64,000 nt of DNA from Cytobacillus dafuensis (GCF_007995155.1 NZ_CP042593.1:3638001-3702000), one strand, 5' to 3'; positions 1-9,074 are shown, counted from the first letter of the stretch. Made by a program: numbers and translations. Notes: generated by a model not told the origin, from the sequence alone.

Positions 1-310
1 ACGTTTCTGCACCTAACGCTTCTGCAATAAAATTTGCAGCAATGCTAGGGTCAAGATCACCACACGTATATACATCAATGCTGGCATAACCATGCTCAGG
101 AAAGCTGTGAATAGTTAAATGTGACTCCGAGATAATGACAACTCCACTTACACCTTGAGGTGCAAATTTATGGAAAGCAACCTCTCGAACTTCAGCTCCA
201 GACTTTAAAGCAGCATCCACAAAAGTACGCTCAATAAAATTCATATCATTTAACTTTTCAAAATCGCATCCCCATAGTTCTGAGATTACGTGACGACCCA
301 TCGTTTCCAT
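1..310 (-). CDS. speD: S-adenosylmethionine decarboxylase proenzyme, N-terminal part
   Basis: Pyruvoyl-dependent AdoMet decarboxylase makes decarboxylated AdoMet, the aminopropyl donor for spermidine. About 103 N-terminal residues are visible, beginning [17 protein letters not shown]; the gene runs off the left edge. The self-cleavage site is visible as Glu62-Ser63 in [15 protein letters not shown], followed by His68 and Cys83 (DVYTCG), the residues that process the proenzyme and act in catalysis in this bacterial class. The ATG lies 11 bases after AAAGGGGG. It follows gapB on the same strand, as in B. subtilis, but has its own promoter. Confidence 0.95.
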   Translation of the reverse strand, partial: METMGRHVISELWGCDFEKLNDMNFIERTFVDAALKSGAEVREVAFHKFAPQGVSGVVIISESHLTIHSFPEHGYASIDVYTCGDLDPSIAANFIAEALGAET

Positions 311-377
311 ATTCAAATTTCCCCCTTTAAGAATAATAATGAAATTCTTAATTTCCAGATAACTACCACGGGGGAAA

Positions 378-399
378 GTTAGTCCAAAGAGGTCCTAAC
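378..399 (-). other. small hairpin in the speD leader
   Basis: GTTAG and CTAAC arms (378-382 and 395-399) enclose a short loop between the speD promoter and its start codon. The pairing is weak and no T-run follows on the minus strand, so a regulatory role is only a possibility. The rest of the 319-base gap between gapB and speD holds the promoter and hairpins listed separately. Confidence 0.3.
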
Positions 400-446
400 C
401 CTTTAAGTAGCTACTATAAACAAAATTAAAGAAGTTCACGAGGACT

Positions 447-475
447 AGTATACTTTGTTTAATTTCTTTTTGCAA
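447..475 (-). promoter_or_regulatory. speD sigma-A promoter
   Basis: On the minus strand TTGCAA (470-475) and TATACT (447-452) are separated by exactly 17 bases. This gives a transcript start about 130 bases upstream of the speD ATG. It is the best promoter in the gap and sits downstream of the gapB terminator. Confidence 0.75.
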
Positions 476-498
476 TATGATTTCTTAAAAATTGTGAA

Positions 499-516
499 AG
501 GACTCGAGTGAGTCCT
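499..516. other. 7-bp hairpin between gapB and speD
   Basis: AGGACTC (499-505) and GAGTCCT (510-516) are perfect arms around a 4-base loop. It lies just upstream of the speD -35 region and below the gapB terminator. It could be a second termination structure for gapB or an operator; a T-rich stretch follows only after several bases on the minus strand. Confidence 0.35.
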
Positions 517-575
517 GCTGTATAAGGCTAAAAATAAATCAAAAAACTATATAGAAATGCAGAATAACACAATAA

Positions 576-602
576 GGCCTGCCATTAATTAACTGGCAGG
601 CC
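576..602 (-). terminator. gapB terminator
   Basis: GGCCTGCCA (576-584) and TGGCAGGCC (594-602) form a perfect 9-bp stem with a 9-base loop, 28 bases after the gapB stop codon. On the minus strand it is followed by a TT-rich tail without a long T-run. It separates gapB from the independently promoted speD. Confidence 0.7.
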
Positions 603-629
603 ATCATAAGCTTGTCTAGGTATTTCTAA

Positions 630-1661
630 TTAACCTACATTTACCGCAGTAGATTTATGAAGCTCCTGTGCTACATATTTTGTTAGGTCAACAACACGGC
701 AAGAGTAGCCCCACTCATTATCATACCAAGCTAAAACCTTTACTTTATTTGATCCTATTACCATTGTTGATAATCCATCGATAATAGCTGAATGCTCATT
801 TGTATTGAAGTCAATTGAAACTAAAGGCTCATCAGTAATATCTAAAACGCCATGTAATGCACCTTTAGAAGCTTGTTCAAATGCCTCGTTAATCTGTTCA
901 ATCGTTACATCAGATTTTAAATCTACAACTAAATCAACAAGGGACACATTTGGCGTAGGTACACGTAAAGCCATCCCATGTAGCTTTCCTTTTAAATGAG
1001 GAAGTACTAATGTTAATGCTTTCGCAGCCCCTGTTGAAGTTGGAATAATGGATTGAGCACATGCACGAGCACGACGCAAATCCTTATGTGGGTTATCAAT
1101 ATTATTTTGGTCATTTGTATAAGCATGAACTGTCGTCATTAATCCATTCTCAATCCCAAACTGCTCATCTAAAACTTTAGCTACAGGTGCTAAGCAGTTA
1201 GTCGTACAAGATGCATTTGAAATGATATCATGTTCCTGGATATTTAATGCGTTTTCATTCACTCCCATAACAATCGTTACATCTTCATTCTTTCCAGGTG
1301 CAGTAAGGATAACCTTTTTCGCACCAGCTTCTAAATGAAGAGCTGCTTTATCACGAGAGTTGAATTTACCAGTTGCTTCAATCACAATATCAATATTTAA
1401 TTCTTTCCAAGGAAGCTCCTGAGGATTACGGTTGCTCAATAATTGAACACGCTTTCCATTTACAACAATCGCTCCATCTTCAGGAACAACCTCTGCTTCA
1501 AATCGTCCATGATTTGTATCATATTTTATTAAGTGTGCCAAAGTTTCAGCAGGGTAGCTTGCATTAATGGCAACCACATCAAGTTTATCATCAAGAATGG
1601 CCTTTCTAAATACCATTCGTCCAATTCTTCCAAAACCGTTAATTGCAATTTTCGCCTTCAT
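630..1661 (-). CDS. gapB: glyceraldehyde-3-phosphate dehydrogenase, gluconeogenic (NADP-type)
   Basis: GapB interconverts glyceraldehyde-3-phosphate and 1,3-bisphosphoglycerate in the gluconeogenic direction. The 343-residue protein has the Rossmann motif NGFGRIGR (residues 8-15) and the catalytic Cys152 in SNASCTTN. The segment at residues 32-35 reads INAS rather than the Asp-containing VND of glycolytic NAD-dependent GapA, which favours NADP use. Its neighbour speD and two CcpN-type operators at its promoter fit B. subtilis gapB, which CcpN represses during growth on sugars. ATG start with GAAGGAG upstream. Confidence 0.95.
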   Translation of the reverse strand: MKAKIAINGFGRIGRMVFRKAILDDKLDVVAINASYPAETLAHLIKYDTNHGRFEAEVVPEDGAIVVNGKRVQLLSNRNPQELPWKELNIDIVIEATGKFNSRDKAALHLEAGAKKVILTAPGKNEDVTIVMGVNENALNIQEHDIISNASCTTNCLAPVAKVLDEQFGIENGLMTTVHAYTNDQNNIDNPHKDLRRARACAQSIIPTSTGAAKALTLVLPHLKGKLHGMALRVPTPNVSLVDLVVDLKSDVTIEQINEAFEQASKGALHGVLDITDEPLVSIDFNTNEHSAIIDGLSTMVIGSNKVKVLAWYDNEWGYSCRVVDLTKYVAQELHKSTAVNVG

Positions 1662-1681
1662 TTTACGGCTCCTTCCGCATA

Positions 1682-1725
1682 AGTGTTATACTTTTATTGT
1701 TATCCGATGCAATTAGTATAACATA
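1682..1725. promoter_or_regulatory. two CcpN-like operators at gapB
   Basis: The published CcpN consensus is TRTGHYATAYW. TATGTTATACT on the minus strand (1715-1725) matches all 11 positions and covers the -10 box. AGTGTTATACT on the plus strand (1682-1692) matches 10 of 11, in opposite orientation, just downstream of the expected transcript start. B. subtilis gapB also carries paired CcpN sites. The function here is inferred from that parallel. Confidence 0.7.
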
Positions 1726-1742
1726 TTAATGGACATTTGTAA
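1715..1742 (-). promoter_or_regulatory. gapB sigma-A promoter
   Basis: TTACAA (1737-1742), a 16-base spacer and TATACT (1715-1720) on the minus strand, about 55 bases upstream of the gapB start. The -10 is embedded in a CcpN-like operator. Confidence 0.7.
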
Positions 1743-1836
1743 TGATTAAAATATGGATTTTTAATGTTTTATAATTCAGACATATTATTAACCTTATTAA
1801 TGTATATTATTTAAAATCACATTGAAAAAGAGCCCT

Positions 1837-2448
1837 TTATAGGCCCTTTTTCAATGCATTCCATTTATTTAATATCTCCATTAATTGCTGTTCGGTTTCT
1901 TTGATTGTTCCGTTATTATCAATAACTGCATCTGCTAACTGGATCTTATCCTTTAACAGCATTTGTGAGTTAATTCTCGCGAGTGCTTCCTCCTTCGAAA
2001 GCTGATTACGCTTCATTAAACGCTCCATTTGAGTGTATTCGTCCACAAAAACTAATATCGTTTTATCAACCATATAGGTTAGCTTACTTTCAAACAAGAG
2101 CGGAATATCTAAAATAACCAATTTTTCACCACTTGCAACAGCCTGATCCCTCTTGCCTAACATTCTTTTTCTCACTGCAGGATGGACAATATTATTTAGC
2201 TTTAGACGCTGACTTTCATTATGGAATATGATTGATCCCAGTTTACCTCGATCAATAGATCTGTCTTCAAGCAGAATTTGATCGCCAAAGTGTGCAATGA
2301 TTTCTTCATATGCTTCTTCACCTTTTTCAACAGCTAAACGAGCCTCTAAATCTGCATCAATAACAGTAATACCTTTTTCAATTAGTAAGGAGGAAACGGT
2401 ACTTTTCCCGCTTGCAATTCCACCTGTTAAGCCAACAATAATGGACAT
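1837..2448 (-). CDS. coaE: dephospho-CoA kinase
   Basis: Phosphorylates the 3'-hydroxyl of dephospho-CoA with ATP, the last step of coenzyme A synthesis. The 203-residue form begins [17 protein letters not shown], with the P-loop GGIASGKS near the N-terminus. A longer open frame exists upstream but would run into ytaF; the ATG at 2448 has AAAGGA at good spacing and gives the usual family length (about 200). The conserved DIPLLFE segment is present. It lies 20 bases after ytaF on the same strand, probably in one transcript. Confidence 0.95.
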   Translation of the reverse strand: MSIIVGLTGGIASGKSTVSSLLIEKGITVIDADLEARLAVEKGEEAYEEIIAHFGDQILLEDRSIDRGKLGSIIFHNESQRLKLNNIVHPAVRKRMLGKRDQAVASGEKLVILDIPLLFESKLTYMVDKTILVFVDEYTQMERLMKRNQLSKEEALARINSQMLLKDKIQLADAVIDNNGTIKETEQQLMEILNKWNALKKGL

Positions 2449-2468
2449 AGACAAGTCCTTTCTGGAAG

Positions 2469-3104
2469 TTAAATTTTCCAAATACCAATTACTATTAATA
2501 GAAGTCCAGGAACAAATGAGAACCTTTGAATCCAACCGCTATTAGAGAAAACTGATCCTACTTTTAAACCAAAGTAAACAAACATTGAACTCATAATCGC
2601 AACAGATAGTGCTAAAAAGTATGGAGAATAGCCAAGCAGTGCTGCTCCAACTCCAGCACCGAATGCATCAAGCGATAGTGCAAGCCCCAGCATTAAAGCT
2701 TCAATTCCTGTTATCGTTCCCGATTTATCAAAATCTGCTGACATTGGTTTTTTTAAGATATTAATGACTAATCCTAATGATTTTATTTCAAAATTAACGA
2801 TCGTTTTTTCATGCGGAAGAACATCCCTTGTTTTTTCAGGTCGAAAAAATTGAAAAAGTACCCATGCTCCAAGACATATTAGAATAATTCCCCCTATACT
2901 TTCTTCAAATGCAGGTGATAAAAATTGAATGGTAATATGGCCGATCGTCATTGCAATCATTAATGTGATTGCTGAGCAACACGCAATTATTCCAATTGAT
3001 TTAAATGGGATACGCATTTTTCTTAAGCCATATGTTAATCCAACACTAAAGCTGTCAATACTTACAGCAAATGCTAGTATTAGAAGTGACATTATTTGCA
3101 TCAT
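2469..3104 (-). CDS. ytaF: sporulation membrane protein YtaF (MntP-like)
   Basis: A 211-residue polytopic membrane protein with about six hydrophobic segments. Two related halves carry the MntP-type signatures [14 protein letters not shown] and [14 protein letters not shown], whose acidic residues may bind a cation. B. subtilis YtaF is linked to sporulation; its substrate is not established. It precedes coaE in the same direction, as in B. subtilis. The ATG is preceded by GGGAGGAG at about 10 bases. Confidence 0.85.
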   Translation of the reverse strand: MMQIMSLLILAFAVSIDSFSVGLTYGLRKMRIPFKSIGIIACCSAITLMIAMTIGHITIQFLSPAFEESIGGIILICLGAWVLFQFFRPEKTRDVLPHEKTIVNFEIKSLGLVINILKKPMSADFDKSGTITGIEALMLGLALSLDAFGAGVGAALLGYSPYFLALSVAIMSSMFVYFGLKVGSVFSNSGWIQRFSFVPGLLLIVIGIWKI

Positions 3105-3168
3105 TTAGATAGAACTCCTCCCTGTCAATCAATAAGATAGTATATGGGAGAAGCCTATCCAATGTTAT

Positions 3169-3433
3169 ACGAAATGCGGATGCGCCTTGAAGAGGAACGT
3201 CAACTAAAAACTGCCACGTCCTGTGGCAAACGTCGACGTCAGCACATCCTGTGCAAGTCCGACAAGCATAAGACGAGCCGGCATAAAGGTTGTTCTTTAA
3301 CCTTTGTGACGGATTGGCTTATGACCTAGAGGTCGACAAAAACGAGATGTCCTGTCGCATTGTCGACACTAATACGTCTTGTACGTCGGTGCTAGGCGCT
3401 GAAGCTAGACAACGAAATGCGGATGCGCCTTGA
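3169..3433 (+). repeat. family 1 structured repeat, expanded copy
   Basis: Non-coding, fills most of the 352-base gap between ytaF and mutM. The core matches the other family 1 copies: CGACAAGCATAAGAC, a hairpin with loop GTTCTTT (arms AAAGGTT 3285-3291 and AACCTTT 3299-3305), GGCTTATGACC and an end TAGGCGCTGAAGCTAGAC. It is enlarged by two insertions (about 3191-3260 and 3335-3390) carrying small hairpins such as 3212-3228 (TGCCAC, loop GTCCT, GTGGCA) and 3242-3254 (GCAC, loop ATCCT, GTGC). A 22-base direct repeat (3169-3190 and 3412-3433) flanks it; the second copy looks like the start of another, truncated element abutting mutM. No mobility gene is present. Confidence 0.8.
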
Positions 3434-3456
3434 TCAGCGTCTATACTTTGAGAAAT

Positions 3457-4284
3457 TTACTTTTTTTGGCATGAAGGACAGAAGACTGTGCCTCGGCCAC
3501 CAACAACAATTCTTTCAAGCTCACTGTCACACACTTTGCAATTTTCCCCATTTCTTCCGTAGACAAAAAGCTCTAGTTGAAACATCCCGATTTGGCCTTG
3601 AGAGTTCACATACGAACGAATCGTACTTCCTCCTTTTTGAACAGCCTCTGCTAATGTAGAAATAATCTCTTTATACAACCTTGTCAATTCTAAATCAGAC
3701 AAGCTATCTGCCCGTCTTTCAGGATGTATTCTTGCTCGGAAAAGTGCTTCATCAACATAAATATTTCCTAAACCAACTACAATCTTCTGATCAAGGAGGG
3801 CTGTCTTTAAATGTCTCTTCGACTTCGAAAGCTTTACAGCTAAGATTTCTTTCGTAAATGCATCGGAAAGAGGTTCCGGGCCTAATTGCGACAATGGAAG
3901 GCAGTCATATTCTTGCCCTTTTAAATAAAGATGCATTGTCCCAAATTTTCTAACATCCTTATAGCGAAGCTCTGTACCATCTGTAAAGTGAAAAATAACA
4001 TGGGTATGCTTATCAGTCTCATCTGTATTCTTAAAAAGTCCGTATTTCCCCTCCATTCTTAGATGGGAAACAAGGGCAAAATCATCTGAATAAAGAATAA
4101 GATATTTACCTCTACGCCCTGTATTAATAAAAGTCTGACCGACTAAGGCATCTTTAAATTGAGCAACCTCTTCTGGATGCTTAATAATTTTGGGCCAAAA
4201 AACTGAAACGCTCTCAATTTTTTTATTGAGGATTAATTCATGTAATGTTCGGCGGATCGTTTCCACCTCTGGCATTTCTGGCAT
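3457..4284 (-). CDS. mutM: formamidopyrimidine-DNA glycosylase / AP lyase
   Basis: Removes 8-oxoguanine and formamidopyrimidines and cuts the abasic site. The 275-residue protein begins MPEMPEVETIRRTL; after Met removal, Pro1 is the Schiff-base nucleophile and Glu2 the acid. HLRMEGKYGL carries the conserved Lys. A C-terminal zinc finger (two CxxC pairs, CKVC and CPSC) includes the R of GGRGTVFCPSC. The third residue after PE is Met rather than the usual Leu, a conservative change. GGGGGG lies just upstream of the ATG. It sits downstream of polA, as in other bacilli. Confidence 0.95.
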   Translation of the reverse strand: MPEMPEVETIRRTLHELILNKKIESVSVFWPKIIKHPEEVAQFKDALVGQTFINTGRRGKYLILYSDDFALVSHLRMEGKYGLFKNTDETDKHTHVIFHFTDGTELRYKDVRKFGTMHLYLKGQEYDCLPLSQLGPEPLSDAFTKEILAVKLSKSKRHLKTALLDQKIVVGLGNIYVDEALFRARIHPERRADSLSDLELTRLYKEIISTLAEAVQKGGSTIRSYVNSQGQIGMFQLELFVYGRNGENCKVCDSELERIVVGGRGTVFCPSCQKK

Positions 4285-4332
4285 CGAACCCCCCCGTTCA
4301 TTGATATTAAAAAAATATGTGCTTCTACTTTT

Positions 4333-6963
4333 CTATTTTGCATCAAACCACGTTGGTCCGTATGAGAAATCAACTTTAAGCGGGACTTTTAATTCAACCG
4401 CATTTTCCATTACCTCGGGTACTATTTTCTTCAGCACTTCAATTTCTTCTTTCGGCGCTTCAAATATTAATTCATCATGAACTTGAAGAAGTAGCTTTGT
4501 TTTCAAGTTTTCATTTTTTAGACGAGCAGCCATATCAATCATTGCTTTTTTAATAATATCTGCCGCACTTCCTTGAATAGGTGTATTCATTGCAGTACGT
4601 TCTGCAAAGCTGCGAAGATTGAAATTTCTGCTAGTAATCTCAGGGAGATACCTTCTACGGTTAAGCAAAGTAGATACAAAGCCTTTTTGTTTCGCATCTA
4701 TTACGATCTCTTCCATATATTGTTTCACGCCTGGATAACTTTCTAAATAACGGTCAATGAAATTTCCTGCTTCTTTGCGCGAAATACCAAGGCTTTGAGA
4801 CAGACCGTAATCACTAATTCCATACACAATTCCAAAATTTACAGCCTTGGCATGGCGACGCATATTAGAAGTAACTTCCTCTTCACTTACATGGAACACT
4901 TCCATAGCTGTTTTTGTATGAATATCCATGTCCTTTTTAAATGCATCAATTAACTTTTCATCTTCTGCAATGTGGGCTAGCACCCTTAATTCAATCTGAG
5001 AATAATCTGCTGCAAAAATAACCCAATCCTTATTAGATGGAATAAAAGCTTGTCTAATCTTTCTTCCTTCTTCAAGCCTAATTGGGATGTTTTGAAGGTT
5101 CGGATCTGTTGAGCTTAGTCTGCCTGTTTGGGTAAGGGCCTGATTAAATCTCGTATGAACTTTTTCATTTTCTTTATTTGCGATTTTAAGTAATCCTTCT
5201 ATATAGGTAGATTGAAGCTTTCCTAACTGTCTGTAATGAAGTATTTCCTTGATAATTTCATGATCCTGTTCAAGCTTTTCAAGAACATCTGCAGACGTGG
5301 AATAGCCAGTTTTTGTCTTCTTAAATACAGGAAGCCCTAACTTTTCAAATAAAATAACACCTAGTTGTTTTGGTGAATTGATATTAAATTTTTCCCCTGC
5401 TAATTCATGAATCCTTGCTTCAATATCTACAAGCTTTCCTTGTATTTCCTCTCCCATTTTCTTTAAACGGTCGAGATCCATCTTAATCCCTGAAGACTCC
5501 ATGTCAGCCAAAATTAGTGATAAAGGCAATTCCAAATCATAGAATAACTCTGCTTGCTGATTTTCCTGAAGTTCATTGTCCAACTTATCCTTTAAAGACA
5601 TAAGGGCATCTGCTTTTCTAGAAAGATGCTCTGCAAGCAACTCTTCTTCTGGCACCTTTCTTTTTGCTCCCTTTCCATAAAATGCTTCATTTGATTGAAC
5701 AGATGTATAGCCATGTTTTTTTACAGCAGATGCGACATCTTCAATCGTTTCAGATGGATCGATCAGGTAAGAAGCGATAAGCAAATCAAAGCTTATTCCA
5801 GCTAAATGAATTCCATGGTGTCGTAGTGAGACCTCTGATCTCTTAGCATCATAAACAAATTTTTTCTTGCTCTCATCCTCTGCCCATTGTTTAAAAATAG
5901 GCGAAGAAAGTGCTGTCTCTGTTGAAATATAGAAATTGCCTTTATCATTCGTAATGGAAAAACCAAGGATATCAGCATAGTGGTAATTATCTTCCAATAT
6001 CTCTACATAAAAAGCATTTTCATCAGAAAAAATTTCCTCTGTTAATTCTTTTACAATGGTAAAATCAATTTCTTCTAGATTTACTTCGTCTGTACCAGCT
6101 GTTTCGTCACCAAGCTTGTCTAATAAGGAATTAAATCCAAGCTCTTTATATATGCTAACGACTTTTTCTTTGTCGAATCCTTCGTATTCGATTTCACTAA
6201 TTTGTATATCAACGGGAGCTTCTCTCGTAATCGTTGCCAGTTCTTTACTCATTAAAGCCTGGTCCTTAAATTCTTCTAGTTTTTCCTTTAGCTTTTTCCC
6301 GCTAACATGCTCGACAGAATCAAGAAGAGACTCAAGAGTTCCAAATTCCTTGAGTAATTTTAAGGCTGTCTTTTCACCTACACCGGGCACACCAGGAATA
6401 TTATCAGAGCTATCCCCCATTAATCCCTTCATATCAATAATTCGTTCTGGAGTGATTCCATATTTTTCTTGAATATAAGAAGGTGTATATTCCTCAATAT
6501 CCGTAATTCCTTTGCGGGTGATCGCAACCGTTGTCAAACTTGAGCTTAATTGGGTTAAGTCTTTGTCTCCTGATATAACCTTTACCTCATAACCATCTTT
6601 TTCAGCTTGAAGTGACAGAGTTCCTATAATATCATCCGCTTCATAATTCTCAAGCTCATACCGTGAAATCCTATAAGCGTCTAAAAGTTCTCGAATAAAC
6701 GGAAATTGTTCTGATAATTCAGGAGGTGTTTTTTGTCTTCCACCCTTATATTCACTAAAAGTCTTATGGCGAAATGTAGTTTTTCCCGCATCAAACGCTA
6801 CAAGGATATGAGTAGGTTTTTCATCCTCAAGTATTTTTGATAGCATCATTGTAAATCCATAGACAGCATTTGTATGTATTCCTTTATCATTATTCAGCAA
6901 TGGCAGAGCAAAAAATGCGCGATAAGCAATGCTGTTACCATCAATTAAGACTAATTTTTTCAA
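4333..6963 (-). CDS. polA: DNA polymerase I
   Basis: Repair and Okazaki-fragment processing polymerase, 876 residues. The order is: 5'-3' exonuclease domain (about 1-290, with VAFDAGKTTFRH and GDSSDNIPGVPGVG), a degenerate 3'-5' exonuclease-like domain (about 300-470), and the family A polymerase domain. Motif A is DYSQIELRVLAH, motif B RRHAKAVNFGIVYG and motif C VHDELIFE. The proofreading domain lacks the acidic metal ligands typical of E. coli, as in Bacillus enzymes. The start is a TTG behind GGAGGG. mutM follows about 50 bases downstream. Confidence 0.95.
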   Translation of the reverse strand: MKKLVLIDGNSIAYRAFFALPLLNNDKGIHTNAVYGFTMMLSKILEDEKPTHILVAFDAGKTTFRHKTFSEYKGGRQKTPPELSEQFPFIRELLDAYRISRYELENYEADDIIGTLSLQAEKDGYEVKVISGDKDLTQLSSSLTTVAITRKGITDIEEYTPSYIQEKYGITPERIIDMKGLMGDSSDNIPGVPGVGEKTALKLLKEFGTLESLLDSVEHVSGKKLKEKLEEFKDQALMSKELATITREAPVDIQISEIEYEGFDKEKVVSIYKELGFNSLLDKLGDETAGTDEVNLEEIDFTIVKELTEEIFSDENAFYVEILEDNYHYADILGFSITNDKGNFYISTETALSSPIFKQWAEDESKKKFVYDAKRSEVSLRHHGIHLAGISFDLLIASYLIDPSETIEDVASAVKKHGYTSVQSNEAFYGKGAKRKVPEEELLAEHLSRKADALMSLKDKLDNELQENQQAELFYDLELPLSLILADMESSGIKMDLDRLKKMGEEIQGKLVDIEARIHELAGEKFNINSPKQLGVILFEKLGLPVFKKTKTGYSTSADVLEKLEQDHEIIKEILHYRQLGKLQSTYIEGLLKIANKENEKVHTRFNQALTQTGRLSSTDPNLQNIPIRLEEGRKIRQAFIPSNKDWVIFAADYSQIELRVLAHIAEDEKLIDAFKKDMDIHTKTAMEVFHVSEEEVTSNMRRHAKAVNFGIVYGISDYGLSQSLGISRKEAGNFIDRYLESYPGVKQYMEEIVIDAKQKGFVSTLLNRRRYLPEITSRNFNLRSFAERTAMNTPIQGSAADIIKKAMIDMAARLKNENLKTKLLLQVHDELIFEAPKEEIEVLKKIVPEVMENAVELKVPLKVDFSYGPTWFDAK

Positions 6964-7046
6964 ATAAATCCCTCCATCAAAAAACCGTTATTTCCTTTCT
7001 TCATTCTACCATGAGCAAACAAAGAAAGAAAAATAACGGTTTTAAA

Positions 7047-7982
7047 TTATTCAGTATAACCCATTAGCAAGCGGGCATATGGAGAATCAGACGGCAATAC
7101 AATGACCGTTTCGCCGTTAATTGTCTTTTTATATGATTCAAGAGTTCTGTATAAAGAATAGAAGTTCGGATCCTTTGAAAAAGCTTCATTATAAATTTTT
7201 GCTGCTCCTGCTTCACCTTCAGCACGAATCGTTTCAGCATCTGCTTGAGCTTTTGCTAATATTTCCCTAACCTGCTTATCCGTGTTAGCGATTATTTTAT
7301 TTTTCTCTGCATCCCCTTTTGATAAATATTCTTGAGCTGTCGATTGGCGCTCAGAAATCATTCTAGTGTACACAGATTGCTCATTCTCAGCTGGCAAATC
7401 TGTTCGTTTAATACGAACATCCGTCACAACTATCCCATAATTATCTTTTTCTAATAGTTCATTTACCTTTTCAGTGATTTGGTCATTTAATGAACCGCGT
7501 GATGATTTACCATCGTTAATAATATCAGCATAATTTAAACGACCAAGTTCTGCACGAGTGACAGAATAAATGAACTCTTCCATTCTTGATTCTGCACCCT
7601 CTAACGTCCTAGCATTAGCGATCATTTTCTTTGGATCTTCAATTCGCCAGACAGCATAATTATCAATAATCATCCGCTTTTTATCTTTAGTATTAATCTC
7701 TGCTTCTGATACATCATACGTTAATTGATGTTTTGGAAGTGTTGATACGCTTTGCACAAACGGAATTTTATAATTAAGACCAGGTTCATCTATAATTTTA
7801 ACAACTTCACCAAACTGGCGAACTACTTTAAATTCTCCCTCTTTCACAACAAAAAGATTACTAAAAATCAGCCCGAGCAACACGAGTAGGATTACAAAAA
7901 ATATTCCCACTTTTATATATTTTCTCCACTCAAAATTATTTTGGCCATGTTCATTTATATTCACTACATTTTGATCAGACAT
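7047..7982 (-). CDS. hflC: HflC-type SPFH membrane protein (FtsH modulator)
   Basis: SPFH/prohibitin-family protein of 311 residues. A single N-terminal membrane segment (about 24-46) is followed by the SPFH domain (VVKEGEFKVVRQFG onward) and an Ala/Glu-rich coiled coil (about 215-260). HflC and HflK form a large membrane complex around the FtsH protease in E. coli. Its ATG overlaps the TAA of hflK by one base, so the two are translationally coupled. I do not recall this pair at this place in B. subtilis, so it is probably an insertion or ancestral retention relative to that species. Confidence 0.9.
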   Translation of the reverse strand: MSDQNVVNINEHGQNNFEWRKYIKVGIFFVILLVLLGLIFSNLFVVKEGEFKVVRQFGEVVKIIDEPGLNYKIPFVQSVSTLPKHQLTYDVSEAEINTKDKKRMIIDNYAVWRIEDPKKMIANARTLEGAESRMEEFIYSVTRAELGRLNYADIINDGKSSRGSLNDQITEKVNELLEKDNYGIVVTDVRIKRTDLPAENEQSVYTRMISERQSTAQEYLSKGDAEKNKIIANTDKQVREILAKAQADAETIRAEGEAGAAKIYNEAFSKDPNFYSLYRTLESYKKTINGETVIVLPSDSPYARLLMGYTE

Positions 7983-8962
7983 TATTTCTTTTCACTTCCT
8001 TCCTCTTTTTCTTGTGGAAGTTCATTTTCTTTTGGAAGCTCTTTTTCAAGTGGACGAATTGGGAAGTACTTCATGGTGTTCCCATCATCATTCATGATAT
8101 AAATTTGTGCACTTGGCAGAACTTGCTCAAGTGTTTCTAGAACAAGGCGCTCTTTTGTAATATCAGGATTTTTGCGATATTCTTCATACAGCTTGTTAAA
8201 AACCGCAACATCACCACGTGCTTTTTCTAAGCGGGCTGCTTTCTCTCCTTCTGCCTTTAATTTAATGGCAGCCTCTTCACCCTTCACTTCATTCATTCGT
8301 TGATTGACATATTTATCTGCTTCATTCTTTTTCGTATTCGCTGTTTCACGTGCATCGGTTACATCTGTAAAGGCTTTACGGACTTCTTCATTTGGAAGTT
8401 CAACATCTTGAAGCTTTACTGCTAGGATAGAAATTCCAATGTCATAATTCTTAACTAGCGATGATAATAAATCTCTAACATCTGCTTCAATATCTGCTTT
8501 TCCAGATGTTAAGGCGTCATCAATTGATGAATTTCCAATAATGCTTCTTAATGAAGCAGATGTTGCATCATAAAGAATTTCTTTTGGATTTTGCGCATTA
8601 TATAAATATTTTTCAGGATCTGTGATTTTCCATTGCACAACTAGATCTGCTAGAACTATGTATTCATCGCCTGTGATCATTTTTGTTTCTTCGGGAAAGT
8701 CCTTCATTTTTTCAGCTTTTCCTTCATAGCCAAATTGCAGACTGAATGTTTCTTTGGAAACCTTTTCAACAGTTTGAATTGGCCATGGTAATTTAAAATG
8801 GAGACCAGGCTCTGTTATGCCTTCCTCAACCTTTCCAAAAGTTAAAATAACAGCTTGGTCAGATTCATCAACTGTATACCATGTAGTAAATGCTGTAATA
8901 CCTAAAATAATAATTAAAAGTACAAGTCCAGTTATTGTATATATTTTCTTTAAGCTAACCAT
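7982..8962 (-). CDS. hflK: HflK-type SPFH membrane protein (FtsH modulator)
   Basis: Partner of HflC, 326 residues. It has one membrane anchor (about 7-29), the SPFH domain (TVDESDQAVILTFGKV, EPGLHFKLPWPIQTVEKV), a helical coiled-coil region (about 205-265) and a charged Glu/Lys-rich tail. The PGLHFKLPWPI motif is typical of HflK as opposed to HflC. First gene of a two-gene unit, with GGGGAG before the ATG. Expected to face the outer side of the membrane and restrain FtsH; the function here is inferred from family membership. Confidence 0.9.
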   Translation of the reverse strand: MVSLKKIYTITGLVLLIIILGITAFTTWYTVDESDQAVILTFGKVEEGITEPGLHFKLPWPIQTVEKVSKETFSLQFGYEGKAEKMKDFPEETKMITGDEYIVLADLVVQWKITDPEKYLYNAQNPKEILYDATSASLRSIIGNSSIDDALTSGKADIEADVRDLLSSLVKNYDIGISILAVKLQDVELPNEEVRKAFTDVTDARETANTKKNEADKYVNQRMNEVKGEEAAIKLKAEGEKAARLEKARGDVAVFNKLYEEYRKNPDITKERLVLETLEQVLPSAQIYIMNDDGNTMKYFPIRPLEKELPKENELPQEKEEGSEKK

Positions 8963-9035
8963 TTTCTCTCCCCTTCCTTTTACTTTTTATAACATTTAAT
9001 ACGATTTATTCTAAAAAAGGTTTCAATTATATAAC

Positions 9036-9074
9036 GAAAAAAGACGAAAGCGGGGTATGCTTTCGTCTTTTTTC
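9036..9074. terminator. strong bidirectional terminator after phoR
   Basis: A perfect 16-bp stem: arms 9036-9051 and 9059-9074 with a 7-base loop, A/T tracts at both ends and GACGAAAGC in the core. It lies 115 bases beyond the phoR stop codon and upstream of hflK, so it insulates phoPR from hflKC. No gene is seen between 9075 and 9188. Confidence 0.9.

Noticed and set aside
499..516. Riboswitch controlling speD
   Set aside because: The hairpin lies upstream of the predicted speD promoter, so it would not be in the mRNA; the leader itself shows only one weak stem.
2449..2535. N-terminal extension of coaE by 29 residues
   Set aside because: It would overlap ytaF, and the ATG at 2448 has a ribosome site and gives the normal family N-terminus with the P-loop.
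3144..3329. Open frame of 61 codons on the plus strand between ytaF and mutM
   Set aside because: It lies inside the family 1 repeat; the protein would be Cys/Arg-rich palindrome translation with no ribosome site or family resemblance.
3417..3659. Open frame of 80 codons on the plus strand over the mutM end
   Set aside because: Mostly antisense to mutM, begins inside a repeat, no ribosome site.
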